Assembly (NCBI GenBank): GCA_016713535.1
Contig: JADJOY010000051.1
Location: 1 to 23,958 of the forward strand
Direction of reading: 5' to 3'
Source: JADJOY01 sp016713535 [NCBI: Deltaproteobacteria bacterium]
GTDB taxonomy: Bacteria; JADJOY01
Length of the DNA: 23,958 nucleotides
The notes under the pieces are model-generated. The model was given only the letters and a program-made list of their open reading frames with translations, was not told the DNA's origin and searched no databases. The position numbers were made by a program, and so were the translations under genes. Positions 5,593-13,724 of this stretch are shown here, piece after piece (within the stretch, counting starts at the first letter, position 1; each line of letters begins with the position of its first letter).

Positions 5593-7149
5593 ATGGGGAG
5601 ATCCGGCGTGAAATGGGCATGGCCTCGGTTGGCGACCCAACACAACCGCTTCGCCTGGCTGCGCCTCGTGCTGGCCAGTTTCGCTGCAATCGTGTTTGCA
5701 CACGGTCGCGCGCGAGCGCAGCCGACCGAATGGAACATGCTATCGGACTATTACCAATCGGAGCTGCGCTCGTTTCGCGCCCAGTATCCCGGCGGCGAGC
5801 TCGAGTCACTTTCCGTCGAGCCGGGGTCCACCAGATCGTGCCGGTTTCGTTCAAACTCGCTTTTCGCGAACCGCTGGAACGCCGCCTTGGCCGGTCAGCC
5901 GGCGAGCGCACGGTTGCCGCCCGGGACGCGGCTCGGACCTCGCGAGGTGCTCCTCGTGATCGGACCCGATGGGCAGGCGCTGTGTCGTCCCGACGTGGTG
6001 CCCCTCGGCTACACGCTGAGGTTGGCTTTTCACTCGGAACGACTGGCGCTCGCGATACGACATCGTGGTGTCGCGCGAGGGCGCGCATGGGGCTTCGGCG
6101 AAGCAGACTCTGCTCCGTCGGACGACCCGTCACCGCAGCAGACCTCGTCGCCCGAGGCGAGGGCGCCCGGCTGGGTTCGCGACGGCCAGTGCGCGGCCCT
6201 CGGAGGCGGAGCCATCGAAACCTCGACCAAGCACGCTTGCCGGTTCCCCCTGCGTTCGCCGGGCCGCCACGGGATCTCCGTGACGTTCCCCGACGCTGGC
6301 ATCAAGACCACGGTGACGTTCGAGGTGCCGAACAGCGGATTCCGCATGGCTCGAGCCCGTCCACCGAGCCCGCCGCCGGAACCAACAGAGAAGTGCGTGA
6401 CCATGCCGGACGGCAACAGGGTTTGCACGACGCGTGCAGCACTCGAGGATGCGAGCATCGTGGATCGCAGGGAGTGGCCGGCCACGCTCGTGTTCGGCCA
6501 CTGCGGCGTGACCGTCGTCGGCCCGAAGACGCTGCTCACTGCAGCCCATTGTATCGACCAGCCAGTCACGGCCGGCCCACTCACGCTCGACAACGAGCCT
6601 GCCGAGAATGCTCGCTACGCGACGTGCGTGAGGCACCCGCTCTATCGCGACGAGGATCCGCCCGAACGGCGGGCGTCGACCGATTTCGCGCTGTGCGAGC
6701 TTGCCAATCCATTGCCGGACGACGGCGTCCAGCCGTTCGAATCCATCGACACCCGCCCTGAGAAGTTGGTCGTGGGTAGGGACGTGCACCTCATCGGGTT
6801 CGGCTGCGCTCAGGACGAAGGCCTGGTGGGGGTGTATCCGGACCTCCGCCAGGGCGATTCGAGGTTGACTCGCGCGCCGGCCGCCGAGGTCGGATACGCG
6901 GTCACTGATGGGCCGGCTGCGTACTGCTGGGGGGATAGTGGGGCTGGCGTGTTTCTCGTGGATCCGGTCGACCAAACCCGCAGGTCCCTCGTCGGGGTTG
7001 CTTCCTACGGCTTTCCCGGTACCTCGATCTCATGGTTCGCCGCGACCTCGACCGACGTGTTCCGGTCGTTCGTTCGGCGGTTCGCGACCGATCACGGGTC
7101 GCAGATCTGTGGGGTCAACGTCTTCTCCGCGCCGTGCCGTGCCCGATGA
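5593..7149 (+). CDS. Secreted trypsin-like serine protease (S1 family)
   Basis: The 518-residue product begins with a signal peptide (hydrophobic LVLASFAAIVFA, cleavage near ARAQ at residue 43). Residues 45-290 form an extra N-terminal region with several Cys and a Pro-rich stretch (RPPSPPPEPTEK). The S1 domain covers about residues 291-518, with LLTAAHC (H319), DFALCEL (D364) and CWGDSGAG (S449), so the catalytic triad is complete. The product should act in the periplasm or outside the cell. The gene lies 34 bp after the FadL-like gene, and its TGA overlaps the ATG of a second, related protease gene (ATGA), indicating one operon with translational coupling. The substrate is unknown. Confidence 0.9.
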   Translation: MGRSGVKWAWPRLATQHNRFAWLRLVLASFAAIVFAHGRARAQPTEWNMLSDYYQSELRSFRAQYPGGELESLSVEPGSTRSCRFRSNSLFANRWNAALAGQPASARLPPGTRLGPREVLLVIGPDGQALCRPDVVPLGYTLRLAFHSERLALAIRHRGVARGRAWGFGEADSAPSDDPSPQQTSSPEARAPGWVRDGQCAALGGGAIETSTKHACRFPLRSPGRHGISVTFPDAGIKTTVTFEVPNSGFRMARARPPSPPPEPTEKCVTMPDGNRVCTTRAALEDASIVDRREWPATLVFGHCGVTVVGPKTLLTAAHCIDQPVTAGPLTLDNEPAENARYATCVRHPLYRDEDPPERRASTDFALCELANPLPDDGVQPFESIDTRPEKLVVGRDVHLIGFGCAQDEGLVGVYPDLRQGDSRLTRAPAAEVGYAVTDGPAAYCWGDSGAGVFLVDPVDQTRRSLVGVASYGFPGTSISWFAATSTDVFRSFVRRFATDHGSQICGVNVFSAPCRAR

Positions 7150-8013
7150 GCCTCCTCCGCGCCAGTGTCCGCGGAGTGAGTTTCGGCATGATCGCTGTTG
7201 CACTGGTGCTGGTCACCGGCGCCTCGCGCAGCCGAGCCGACGGTAGCGTTCGAGCCATCCCGATAGGGAGTTCCGCACTCGCCGGTCCGGATCGATTCGG
7301 CCTGATGTTTCCGTGGTTCGGGCCTCTGGTCGAGGACGGCGTGCCGCAGGCGGAGTCCGATTGGCCCGGCACGTTTCGGCTCGATGGGATGTGTACGGCG
7401 ACTGCGGTGGGCCCCAGAGCGATCCTCACCGCCGCCCACTGCGTCACCGACGACTACCATGGCCCGATCACGCTCAACCGGGACCGGTTCATCGCGACGT
7501 GCCGCCGTCATCGCGACTACGGTGGCCGAGAAGAGCAGACCCGCCTCGCGGATTTCGGTCTGTGCGCGTGGAAGTAGACCTCGGTCTCGTGCTGTACGAG
7601 ACGATCGACCGCGATCGTCGAAACTTCGCCGAGGGCAAGCTCGTCATGATGGTCGGCTACGGATGTCCGCGGCTGGGCATCGGTGAGCGTTACCCGGTCC
7701 TTCGAGGGGCCGAGACGCGCATCGATCGAATTCCCCGCGCCTCCGACGACAGCTACCGTATGGACACCGGAGAGGGTGCCCTCGCGTGTCCGGGAGACAG
7801 TGGAGGCGCCGTCTACTCAGTGGATCGAGCGGCGGCTTGGCGGCGCATCGTGGTCGGCGTCGTCGCAGTGCGGTTGACCGAGACTCGGGGCTCGTTGGTG
7901 GCGATCACCGGGAAGTCAGGATTTCAGTCGTTCGCGGCCGAATTCGCTGCATCCCAGAACGTCCACGTGTGTGGAGTCACGCCGAACGCGCCGAACTGTC
8001 GTACCGCCCCTGA
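7146..8013 (+). pseudogene. Second trypsin-like serine protease, frameshifted
   Basis: The frame from ATG 7146 gives a signal peptide (MIAVALVLVTGASRSRA) and the first half of an S1 domain with ILTAAHC (H98) and ADFGLC (D136), then hits TAG at 7575-7577. Reading continues one frame back with VDLGLVLYETIDR, MMVGYGCPRLG and CPGDSGGAVYSV (catalytic Ser), ending near CGVTPNAPNC, which aligns with the end of protease 1. One missing base around 7574 (AAGTAG where AAGGTAG would restore the frame) explains the break; all three catalytic residues survive. The second frame stays open to 8380, overlapping the convergent gene. The end given here is the nearest stop in another frame and is uncertain. No slippery heptamer is visible, so a mutation or sequencing error is more likely than programmed frameshifting. 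Confidence 0.75.
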
Positions 8014-8110
8014 GTTGGGACGGGCCGACGCGCCGCCGTTGCTGGAACGGCGCCGCGTCGGCTCGGTGGCGAGCGGAGGACGTGGCGGACCCTCACCGCT
8101 GGATCACAGC

Positions 8111-9230
8111 TCAGCTACGGCGCTTCCGCAGCCGCGCGGCGAGGCGTCGCAGCGACCGGGCGACCTTGGGCCAGATCGGCACGGTGTAGTTGAGCACCAT
8201 GCAGGTGCCGGTCATGGTCACGGTCGGCGATCCGCAGCCGGAGATGTTCGCGTTGCAGCGAACATTGTTGATGCCGTCGGAGGGGGCAGGGGCAAGCCTT
8301 CGTGGTGCCGTTCGCGCGCAACGAGACCTGCCCGGCGAGAATCGGGAGATTCCCATCACAGACGTAGTCGCCGTCGGTGAGGTTCGAGTCCGAGGGGTAC
8401 GGGGACGAGGTGCGGGAGTCGATGCACTCCACCGTGGTGTTCGAGGGGGCCGGGTTTCCGTTGATGTCGACGTGGCCGAAGGCCGTTCCGACAGGCTCCC
8501 CATCTTTGGTGGGGGACTTAAGTGGTCGCGGATCGCCGAAGAAATCTTGGTCCTTCAGCCAAGCTACCTCCTGGATGATCTTGGGCGAGGTGGCGACGTA
8601 CCGAACCAGGAATTGGCTCCGCCCCGGCACCGAGATGGCCTGCTTGAACGGGCGAGTCTGGGTGGCGTTGTTGAAGCCTGTGGGGAGGGCCGTCTTGAGC
8701 TGGGCGACGTAGGTCCAGTCGACGTTGAACGCATCCAGCTTTGGCGTACCGATCTCCGAGTGGCTGCTGCACTTGCTGAACACCGGGCTCGTTCCCGCCT
8801 GGCCGTCGGGGCCCAAGATCGAGATCCCCTGCCAGAAGTCGCGCGCGCGGCGGACCGTGCGCTTGGCCTGCTCGGCCTGCCTCACCGACTCGTTGTCGGT
8901 ATCGCCGGTAGCGTGCGGGCGCCCGAGATCGACGTAAGTACCGCCGGTGAGGCGGATGAAACCGGCGTCAAGGGCCGCGTAGCCGCCGGGGTCATCGAGG
9001 CCATCGGACTCGGACGGGGTGGTCTTCCCGGTTCGTCCTGTCTCCATCGCGACGATGTATGCGTTCAAGAACGTGCGCGCATCGCCTCTGAGGAAGGTGG
9101 CGAAGTCGTTGCACGACGCATCCAGGGTGGTGTTGCCGGGAATCTCCGTGGCGTTCGCCGATCGGGTGCTCAGGATGCTGGCTACGACCATCGGGATCAC
9201 GAGCGAACGTGACCAAGCGGACTTCGGCAT
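8111..9230 (-). pseudogene. Secreted protein with INGNPA-type C-terminal domain, frameshifted
   Basis: The product starts MPKSAWSRSL with a signal peptide ending about residue 28 (STRSANA), and GGGGAG lies about 10 bases upstream of the ATG. The unrecognised middle, residues 29-247, contains few Cys. Residues 249-316 (GTAFGHVDINGNPA...DGDYVCDG...VSLRANGTTKACPCP) match the domain of the protein at 5-433. A CCCCC run (8282-8286 on the plus strand, GGGGG) then breaks the frame. With one C fewer the protein reads on as SDGINNVRCNANISGCG and ends in a basic tail (LRRLAARLRKRRS) at 8111, as in the paralogue. The function is unknown; a role with the neighbouring exported proteases is only a possibility. 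Confidence 0.75.
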
Positions 9231-9573
9231 GGGTGAAAACTCCCCTCACGTTGAATGTTTTTCGGTTGGCCTAGCTCTGCATTCGAGTCGCTTGATGTCA
9301 GCGGAAGGATCGACATCGCATCAGCAACATCATTGAGACCCTACGAAAAAAAACGAATGGACGCAAGCTCGATGGCCCCCTGCCGTAGGTGGGCCGAGCG
9401 AAGGGTGTCGGCGCGCAGCAGGGTCGAGGCAGCGGCGCGAGCGAGCGTGAGCTGTGGTGCGCGCTGGCCCGCCGTCGATGCCCCGGACACGATCGGGGCT
9501 AGGCAGATCGAGCTCGAATCGGCGGCAACCCCACCGCGTAACGCACGACGAAGCGTGCGCCTCCAGAGGCGGG
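9231..9573. other. Intergenic region without a recognised gene
   Basis: The stretch upstream of the 8111-9230 gene is somewhat less GC-rich near 9250-9360 (with an A8 run near 9346), as expected for a promoter zone, but no -35/-10 pair stands out. Short open frames on either strand lack domains. Confidence 0.4.
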
Positions 9574-9731
9574 GGAGGGGCACGCGCCGCGTGCCCGGCG
9601 ATGCCATCAGGCGTAGGCCTCGACGACGCCGCGGATCCCGGTTCGGTCGGAGGTGTACTGGGGATCGACGGGAGGGGCGATGGTGCGTTGTCGCGTATCG
9701 GCGGCCCGCCGGGAGGCGGGCCCTCCGAGGG
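9574..9731. repeat. REP-like elements, two stem types
   Basis: The first element (9574-9599) has head GGAGGG followed by GCACGCG / CGCGTGC. The second (leader from 9653) has the same 50-base leader as at 2511 and a hairpin GGCCCGCC / GGCGGGCC followed by CCTCC, ending near 9727. Bases 9732-9877 are low-complexity GC-rich DNA leading to the Nudix stop. Confidence 0.75.
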
Positions 9732-9877
9732 GGGGCGGAGATGGCGACCGCGGAGGAGGGCGGCGCTCGCGGGGGGGATGGAGGATCGCGGGAACGTTCC
9801 GCGGTCGGGGCCGGATCGCGGTTCGGTTCGGAGAGACGGCCTCTTGGCCGTCCGCCGGCACCGCGCGTGCGGCGGCG

Positions 9878-10659
9878 CTACCAGGCCGTCGCGAGGCGCG
9901 GTGCCGCGGGTCTCAGGTCGGCGGCGAGGTCGGGGTCGCTGAAGACGGCGTCGATCGAGGGAAGTTGGCGAGCTGCTGCAGCGTGAACACCGAGGGCGGC
10001 ATGAGCGAGAACTCGCCGGCCTCCCAGCGCGCGATGGCGGCGTTGGGGCCGAGCCAGGTGTCGCCGGCCACCTCCGTGGGGTGCGGCACCGGCGTCTGGC
10101 CGGCGGGCATGCGCGCGACGAAGAAGCGGGTGTCGAAGCGCCGCGGCGGGCCGGGCGGCGTGATCCAGTGAGCGAAGTAGCGGATGGAGCGGGCGTCGAT
10201 CGCGAGGTCGAGGCGGTCGAGCTGGTCGAGGAAGGCCTCGGCGGCGTGGTGCTCGTGGCTGCGCGGGACGGTGGCGAGGATGTCGCGGACCAGCTCCTCG
10301 CTCACGCACTCGCCGGAGCTGTTCACGGCGAGCAGCACGCCGGCTTCCTCGAAGACCTCGCGGGCGGCGGTCACCCAGTGGGCGAGGGCGGTGGTGGGGT
10401 CGGCGCAGCCGGTGAGCTCGGCGTGGGCCTTCTCGGCGGCGAGGCCGCGCACGCGGGCGAGGGTGGCGGCGCGGGCGTCGGCGGTGTCCATGGCGCCGCC
10501 CGGGAACACGTGGAAGCCGCCCACGAACGTGAAGTGGTCGGGGCGGCGCGTGAAGTAGACCTCGAAGGGCTGATCGGAGCCCGGCGCGGGCTCGCGCAGC
10601 AGCACCACGGTGGACGCGGGACGCGCGGTCTTGGGCGTGTTGTCGGGGTCGAGCTGCAT
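9878..10659 (-). pseudogene. Nudix hydrolase, NUDT19-like, with one-base frameshift near the 3' end
   Basis: The 260-residue reading (after correction) has VVLLREPAPGS near the start, GGFHVFPGGAMD at 47-58 and REVFEEAGVLL at 100-110. The two halves of the Nudix box are separated by about 40 extra residues, as known for NUDT19-type CoA diphosphatases, so hydrolysis of a nucleotide-containing cofactor is likely. ARWEAGEFSLMPPS near the end is also typical of the group. The frame breaks at GGG 9959-9961. The truncated duplicate at 3668 has GGGG there and reads on as SIDAVFSDPDLAAD to RLATAW. Without correction the enzyme gets a short wrong tail; the catalytic part is intact, so it may be active either way. 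Confidence 0.82.
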
Positions 10660-10718
10660 GGGGCGCCAAGTCTGACTGGCCGCGCGCGCGTTGGCGACGG
10701 CGGGCGGGATCGATCGGC

Positions 10719-10752
10719 CTGGAGGGCCGCGATCCTTCGATCCTTCGCGGCC
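10719..10752. repeat. REP-like element with an internal 8-bp duplication
   Basis: The GGAGG head is followed by the GCCGCGA/TCGCGGC-type hairpin, but ATCCTTCG is duplicated in the loop region, an apparent slippage within the element. Confidence 0.65.
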
Positions 10753-10758
10753 GCGGGG

Positions 10759-10779
10759 ATCGAGCGAGCTCCGCTCGAT
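10759..10779 (-). terminator. Perfect hairpin at the 3' end of the RAYT gene
   Basis: Arms ATCGAGCG (10759-10766) and CGCTCGAT (10772-10779) flank a 5-base loop directly after the RAYT stop codon. No U-tract follows, so intrinsic termination is uncertain; it could instead be a 3' structure recognised or protected in RNA. Confidence 0.35.
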
Positions 10780-11250
10780 TCACCACGCGAGAACATCGAT
10801 GGCGCCTGCATAGGGCCATCGCTCGGGATCCGCCACCAGTCCCCGCCGGACGGGGTTCATCCGGGCGTACTCCCACTTCGCGTCGTAGCTCTCGCGCCGA
10901 CGGAGCTGTGTGTCCCAGCAGCTCGGCTGCCAGATCGGTTGTTCGCTCGGGTCGGGCCACCGCCTCGAGACGTGAGACTTCCAGAACCGCACCCAGTGAG
11001 ACAGTGAGACGTTCGGATCGGCGGGCGCGCAGAAGAGATGGATGTGGTCGGGCATGATCACGTAGCGTCCGACGCGCCACGTGCGCGCGAGCGACCAGCC
11101 CTCGCGAAGCAGTCCGTGCGCGGGCTCGTTGGCGAGAATGGGTCTGCGGTCCCGAGTGCACGTGGTGACGAAGAGCACGACGCCGTGCGAGTCCCGCTCG
11201 ATCGGCGGATGGTGGGGAGGCCTTCGTCGAGTGGGAAGGTTGGAACGCAT
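10780..11250 (-). CDS. REP-associated tyrosine transposase (RAYT), Y1 HUH family
   Basis: The 156-residue product is a single Y1-transposase domain: GRYVIMPDHIHLFCAP gives the HUH metal-binding motif (H69, H71), and WEYARMNPVRRGLV supplies the catalytic Tyr (Y128) and the NP.(K/R).LV signature. RAYTs cut single-stranded DNA at REP hairpins and are thought to spread REP/REPIN elements. The gene is flanked on both sides by such hairpins (10719-10752 and 11304-11458). The ATG at 11250 gives a start (MRSNLPTRRRPPHHPP) that matches the second RAYT at 15484-15972 (TRRHPPHHP). The same frame is open far upstream, but that part is antisense to the GH2 gene. Confidence 0.88.
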   Translation of the reverse strand: MRSNLPTRRRPPHHPPIERDSHGVVLFVTTCTRDRRPILANEPAHGLLREGWSLARTWRVGRYVIMPDHIHLFCAPADPNVSLSHWVRFWKSHVSRRWPDPSEQPIWQPSCWDTQLRRRESYDAKWEYARMNPVRRGLVADPERWPYAGAIDVLAW

Positions 11251-11303
11251 GCGGGGGCGACATGCAGCGAGCGTGCCGACGGCCGGCGCGTGCGGCAGGC
11301 CGC

Positions 11304-11458
11304 GGCGCCGAGGGACCGGCGCCCTCCACGGACGACCGCGGCGGCGAGGGACCGCCGCCCTCCACGGACACTGCGGCGCCGAGGGACCACGGCGCCTTCG
11401 CCGCCTGCCCTCCAGGGATGGGGATCGATCGGCTGGAGGGCCGCGATCCTTCGCGGCC
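11304..11458. repeat. Four REP-like hairpins in tandem with changed stems
   Basis: Three inverted units at 35-36 bp spacing share the loop GAGGGACC, but their stems are GGCGCC/GGCGCC (11304-11323), GGCGGC/GCCGCC (11340-11359) and GGCGCC/GGCGCC (11375-11396, loop two bases longer). The third has lost its adjacent head. A direct element with GGAGG head and GCCGCGA stem follows at 11433-11458, just past the GH2 stop. Confidence 0.8.
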
Positions 11459-11474
11459 GGGGCCGCGGCCGCGG

Positions 11475-13604
11475 TCAGCGCGTGGGGAGGACGAGGTTCG
11501 CCGCCGCGAGGCCGCCTTGGGTGGCGATCACGCGCACGCTGGCGTCGCGGGGGGCGCCCGCTGCGCTCTCGAGGGCGAAGGCGCCCTGGCCCGCGATCAC
11601 CGGCACGCGACCGCGACCGCCCATCGTGAACGCGCGCCCGGCGCGGGTCGTGGTCACGATCACCTCGCCGCTCCAGTCGCTCGCGAGCCGGCCCGCGGCG
11701 TCCTCGACGCGCACGCTCACGAGTGCCGCGTTGGAGCCGTCGCGCGGCAGGTCCGGTAGGTCGCTGGTGAGCACGACGCGCACGCCCGCGCCGGGCTTCT
11801 CCCAGTGCGCCTCGGCCACGCTCCCGCCTGCGCACTCGGCGCGCACGTCGAGCCGCGACGGCGCGGCCGCGAGCGTCCACTCGAGGAGCGACTTCCCGTG
11901 CTTCGTGCCGCGATCTTGCCCGTCGGCCACCAGCGACACCGGCCCCGTGCAGTTGGTGGCGATCGGCACCACCACGCTGCCGGCGGCGATCGGCGCTCCG
12001 CCGGGCGCCTTCGTGGTGGCGAACGCCTCGCTCGTCACCGGCGGCGACAGCACATGCCCGCCCAGCCACGGCAGTGCCTGGTAGTGGCTCAGGTCGGCGT
12101 CGATGTCGCGCACCTGGATCAGCTCGGCGGCGAGGTCGCCGCGCGTGGTGTGGCTGCGGTTGGTGTGCTCGGAGACGAAGAAGGCGCCGCCGGGGAACGC
12201 CTTCTTGAACTCGGCGTATTTCTCGGGGCGGTAGTTGAGGCCGATGGCGTCGGCGAGCGGGGCCGTCTTGTGGCTGAGCGCGCGCTCGAAGCGGTGCTCG
12301 GCGTAGCCGACGCCGCGGGTGGGGTCGGCGTCGCTCGCGATCTTCTTGAGCCGCTCGAACATCTCGACCGAGCGCCCCTCGTTCATCATCCCCCACAGCA
12401 CGATCGAGGGGTGGTTGCGGTCGCGCTCGATCATCGCCCGCATCATGCGTGCGGCGGCGTCCTGGAAGCCGCTCCCGCCCACCGTCTTCCAGGTGGCGAT
12501 CTCCTCGAACACCACGACGCCGAGGCGATCGCACGCGTCGAGGAACGCGGGGTGCTGCGGGTAGTGCGAGGTGCGCACGAAGTTGGCGCCCATCGCCTTC
12601 AGCACGCGCGCGTCGAGCTCCTGGAACCCCGCCGGCATCGCGCTGCCCATGCCGGGGAAGTCCTGGTGGCGGTTGCCGCCGCGCAGCGCGAGCGGCGCGC
12701 CGTTCAGGAGGAAGCCGCGCTCGGCGTCGAAGCGCGCGGTGCGCAGCCCGATCGCGAAGCGGTGCTCGTCGCCGAGGGCGACCCCGCGGCGCAGCCGCAC
12801 GCGCACCTCGTGGAGCGCCGGCACCGCGGGGGACCACAGCGCGGGGCGATCGAGCGGGCCGAGGTCGATCACGGCGCGCGCGCTGCCGCCCGCCGGCACC
12901 TCGACGCGGCCCGCGCCGCGCGCCACCACGCCGCCGTCGGGGGCGGCGAGGTCGAGCTCGAGCTCGGCGGTCGCGGGCGCCGCGCCCGCGTTCGAGAGGC
13001 CGACGGTGACCGGCACCAGCCACACGCCCTCGTTCATCGGCGCGGGGCGGGCGAAGGTGGCCTCGGGCTCGACGTGGAGCGGGTCGAGGACCTCCAGATA
13101 CGCCTCGCGATAGAGGCCACCGTAGAGGTTGTAGTCCGGGTCGGGGCGCCCTGGCAGGACGCGTTTCGACGCACGGTTGTCGACCTCGACGTCGAGCCGG
13201 AACGAGCGCGCGCGCCCGGCGTCGAGGAGCTGCTCGGCGCGCAGGTCGGCGTGGAAGCCCGTGAAGTCGCCGTCGAAGCGGCCGAGCTCGTGGCCGTCGA
13301 GCCACACCCTGGCGCTCGCGTAGGCGCCGAGGAAGCGCAGCCGCACGAGCTTGCCGGCCCAGTCGGCGCGCGACTCGAGCTCGAGGCGGTAGCAGCCGCG
13401 GTCACGCGCGTAGCCGACGTGGTCGTCGAAGGTGTCGAGGTCGTTCCAGGTGTGGGGCAGGCGCACGCTCTGCCAGCGCGCGTCGTCGTTGGTGATCGCC
13501 TCGCAGCTTCGCCGCGGGCCGAGCTGGAAGCGCCAGCCGTCGGTGAGCGGGCGGCGCGTGGCCTCGGCGTGGGCGGGGCTCGCCGCGGCGAGGGCGAGGC
13601 CCAC
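11475..13604 (-). CDS. Glycoside hydrolase family 2 (beta-galactosidase/glucuronidase type), exported
   Basis: The 709-residue product has a jelly-roll sugar-binding domain (about 20-175, with RLPHTWND and GLYREAYLEV), an immunoglobulin-like domain (about 190-295), and a TIM barrel starting at GGNRHQDFPGMG (309-320) with HYPQHPAFLDACDRLGVVVFEE. Likely catalytic residues are E409 in WGMMNEG (acid/base) and E479 in FFVSEHTN (nucleophile). A divergent Ig-like C-terminal part follows. The end of the barrel lacks a clear W(N)DY motif. A hydrophobic run just before residue 1 (SLSLALAIAV) suggests a longer signal peptide, but the only start after the upstream in-frame TGA is GTG 13604, giving a short signal ending SPAHA. 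The substrate is unknown; it should act outside the cytoplasm. Confidence 0.87.
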   Translation of the reverse strand: MGLALAAASPAHAEATRRPLTDGWRFQLGPRRSCEAITNDDARWQSVRLPHTWNDLDTFDDHVGYARDRGCYRLELESRADWAGKLVRLRFLGAYASARVWLDGHELGRFDGDFTGFHADLRAEQLLDAGRARSFRLDVEVDNRASKRVLPGRPDPDYNLYGGLYREAYLEVLDPLHVEPEATFARPAPMNEGVWLVPVTVGLSNAGAAPATAELELDLAAPDGGVVARGAGRVEVPAGGSARAVIDLGPLDRPALWSPAVPALHEVRVRLRRGVALGDEHRFAIGLRTARFDAERGFLLNGAPLALRGGNRHQDFPGMGSAMPAGFQELDARVLKAMGANFVRTSHYPQHPAFLDACDRLGVVVFEEIATWKTVGGSGFQDAAARMMRAMIERDRNHPSIVLWGMMNEGRSVEMFERLKKIASDADPTRGVGYAEHRFERALSHKTAPLADAIGLNYRPEKYAEFKKAFPGGAFFVSEHTNRSHTTRGDLAAELIQVRDIDADLSHYQALPWLGGHVLSPPVTSEAFATTKAPGGAPIAAGSVVVPIATNCTGPVSLVADGQDRGTKHGKSLLEWTLAAAPSRLDVRAECAGGSVAEAHWEKPGAGVRVVLTSDLPDLPRDGSNAALVSVRVEDAAGRLASDWSGEVIVTTTRAGRAFTMGGRGRVPVIAGQGAFALESAAGAPRDASVRVIATQGGLAAANLVLPTR

Positions 13605-13724
13605 CGCGATCGCGAGAGCGAGCGAGAGCGAGCACGTGCGCGAGAGCGGGCCGGCGGCGGGTCACGAGCGGTGCGGGCGCGCGGCGGGGGCGCCGAGCGC
13701 GGAACGACGAGGGGGTTGCCGGGC

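Noticed and set aside
7560-7580. Programmed -1 frameshift in the second protease.
   Set aside because: There is no slippery heptamer and no downstream structure evident. One added G restores the frame, so an indel is simpler.
9341-9607. 88-residue minus-strand open frame upstream of the secreted-protein gene.
   Set aside because: It starts inside a REP-like element, has no recognisable motif or ribosome binding site, and has the composition of a shadow frame.
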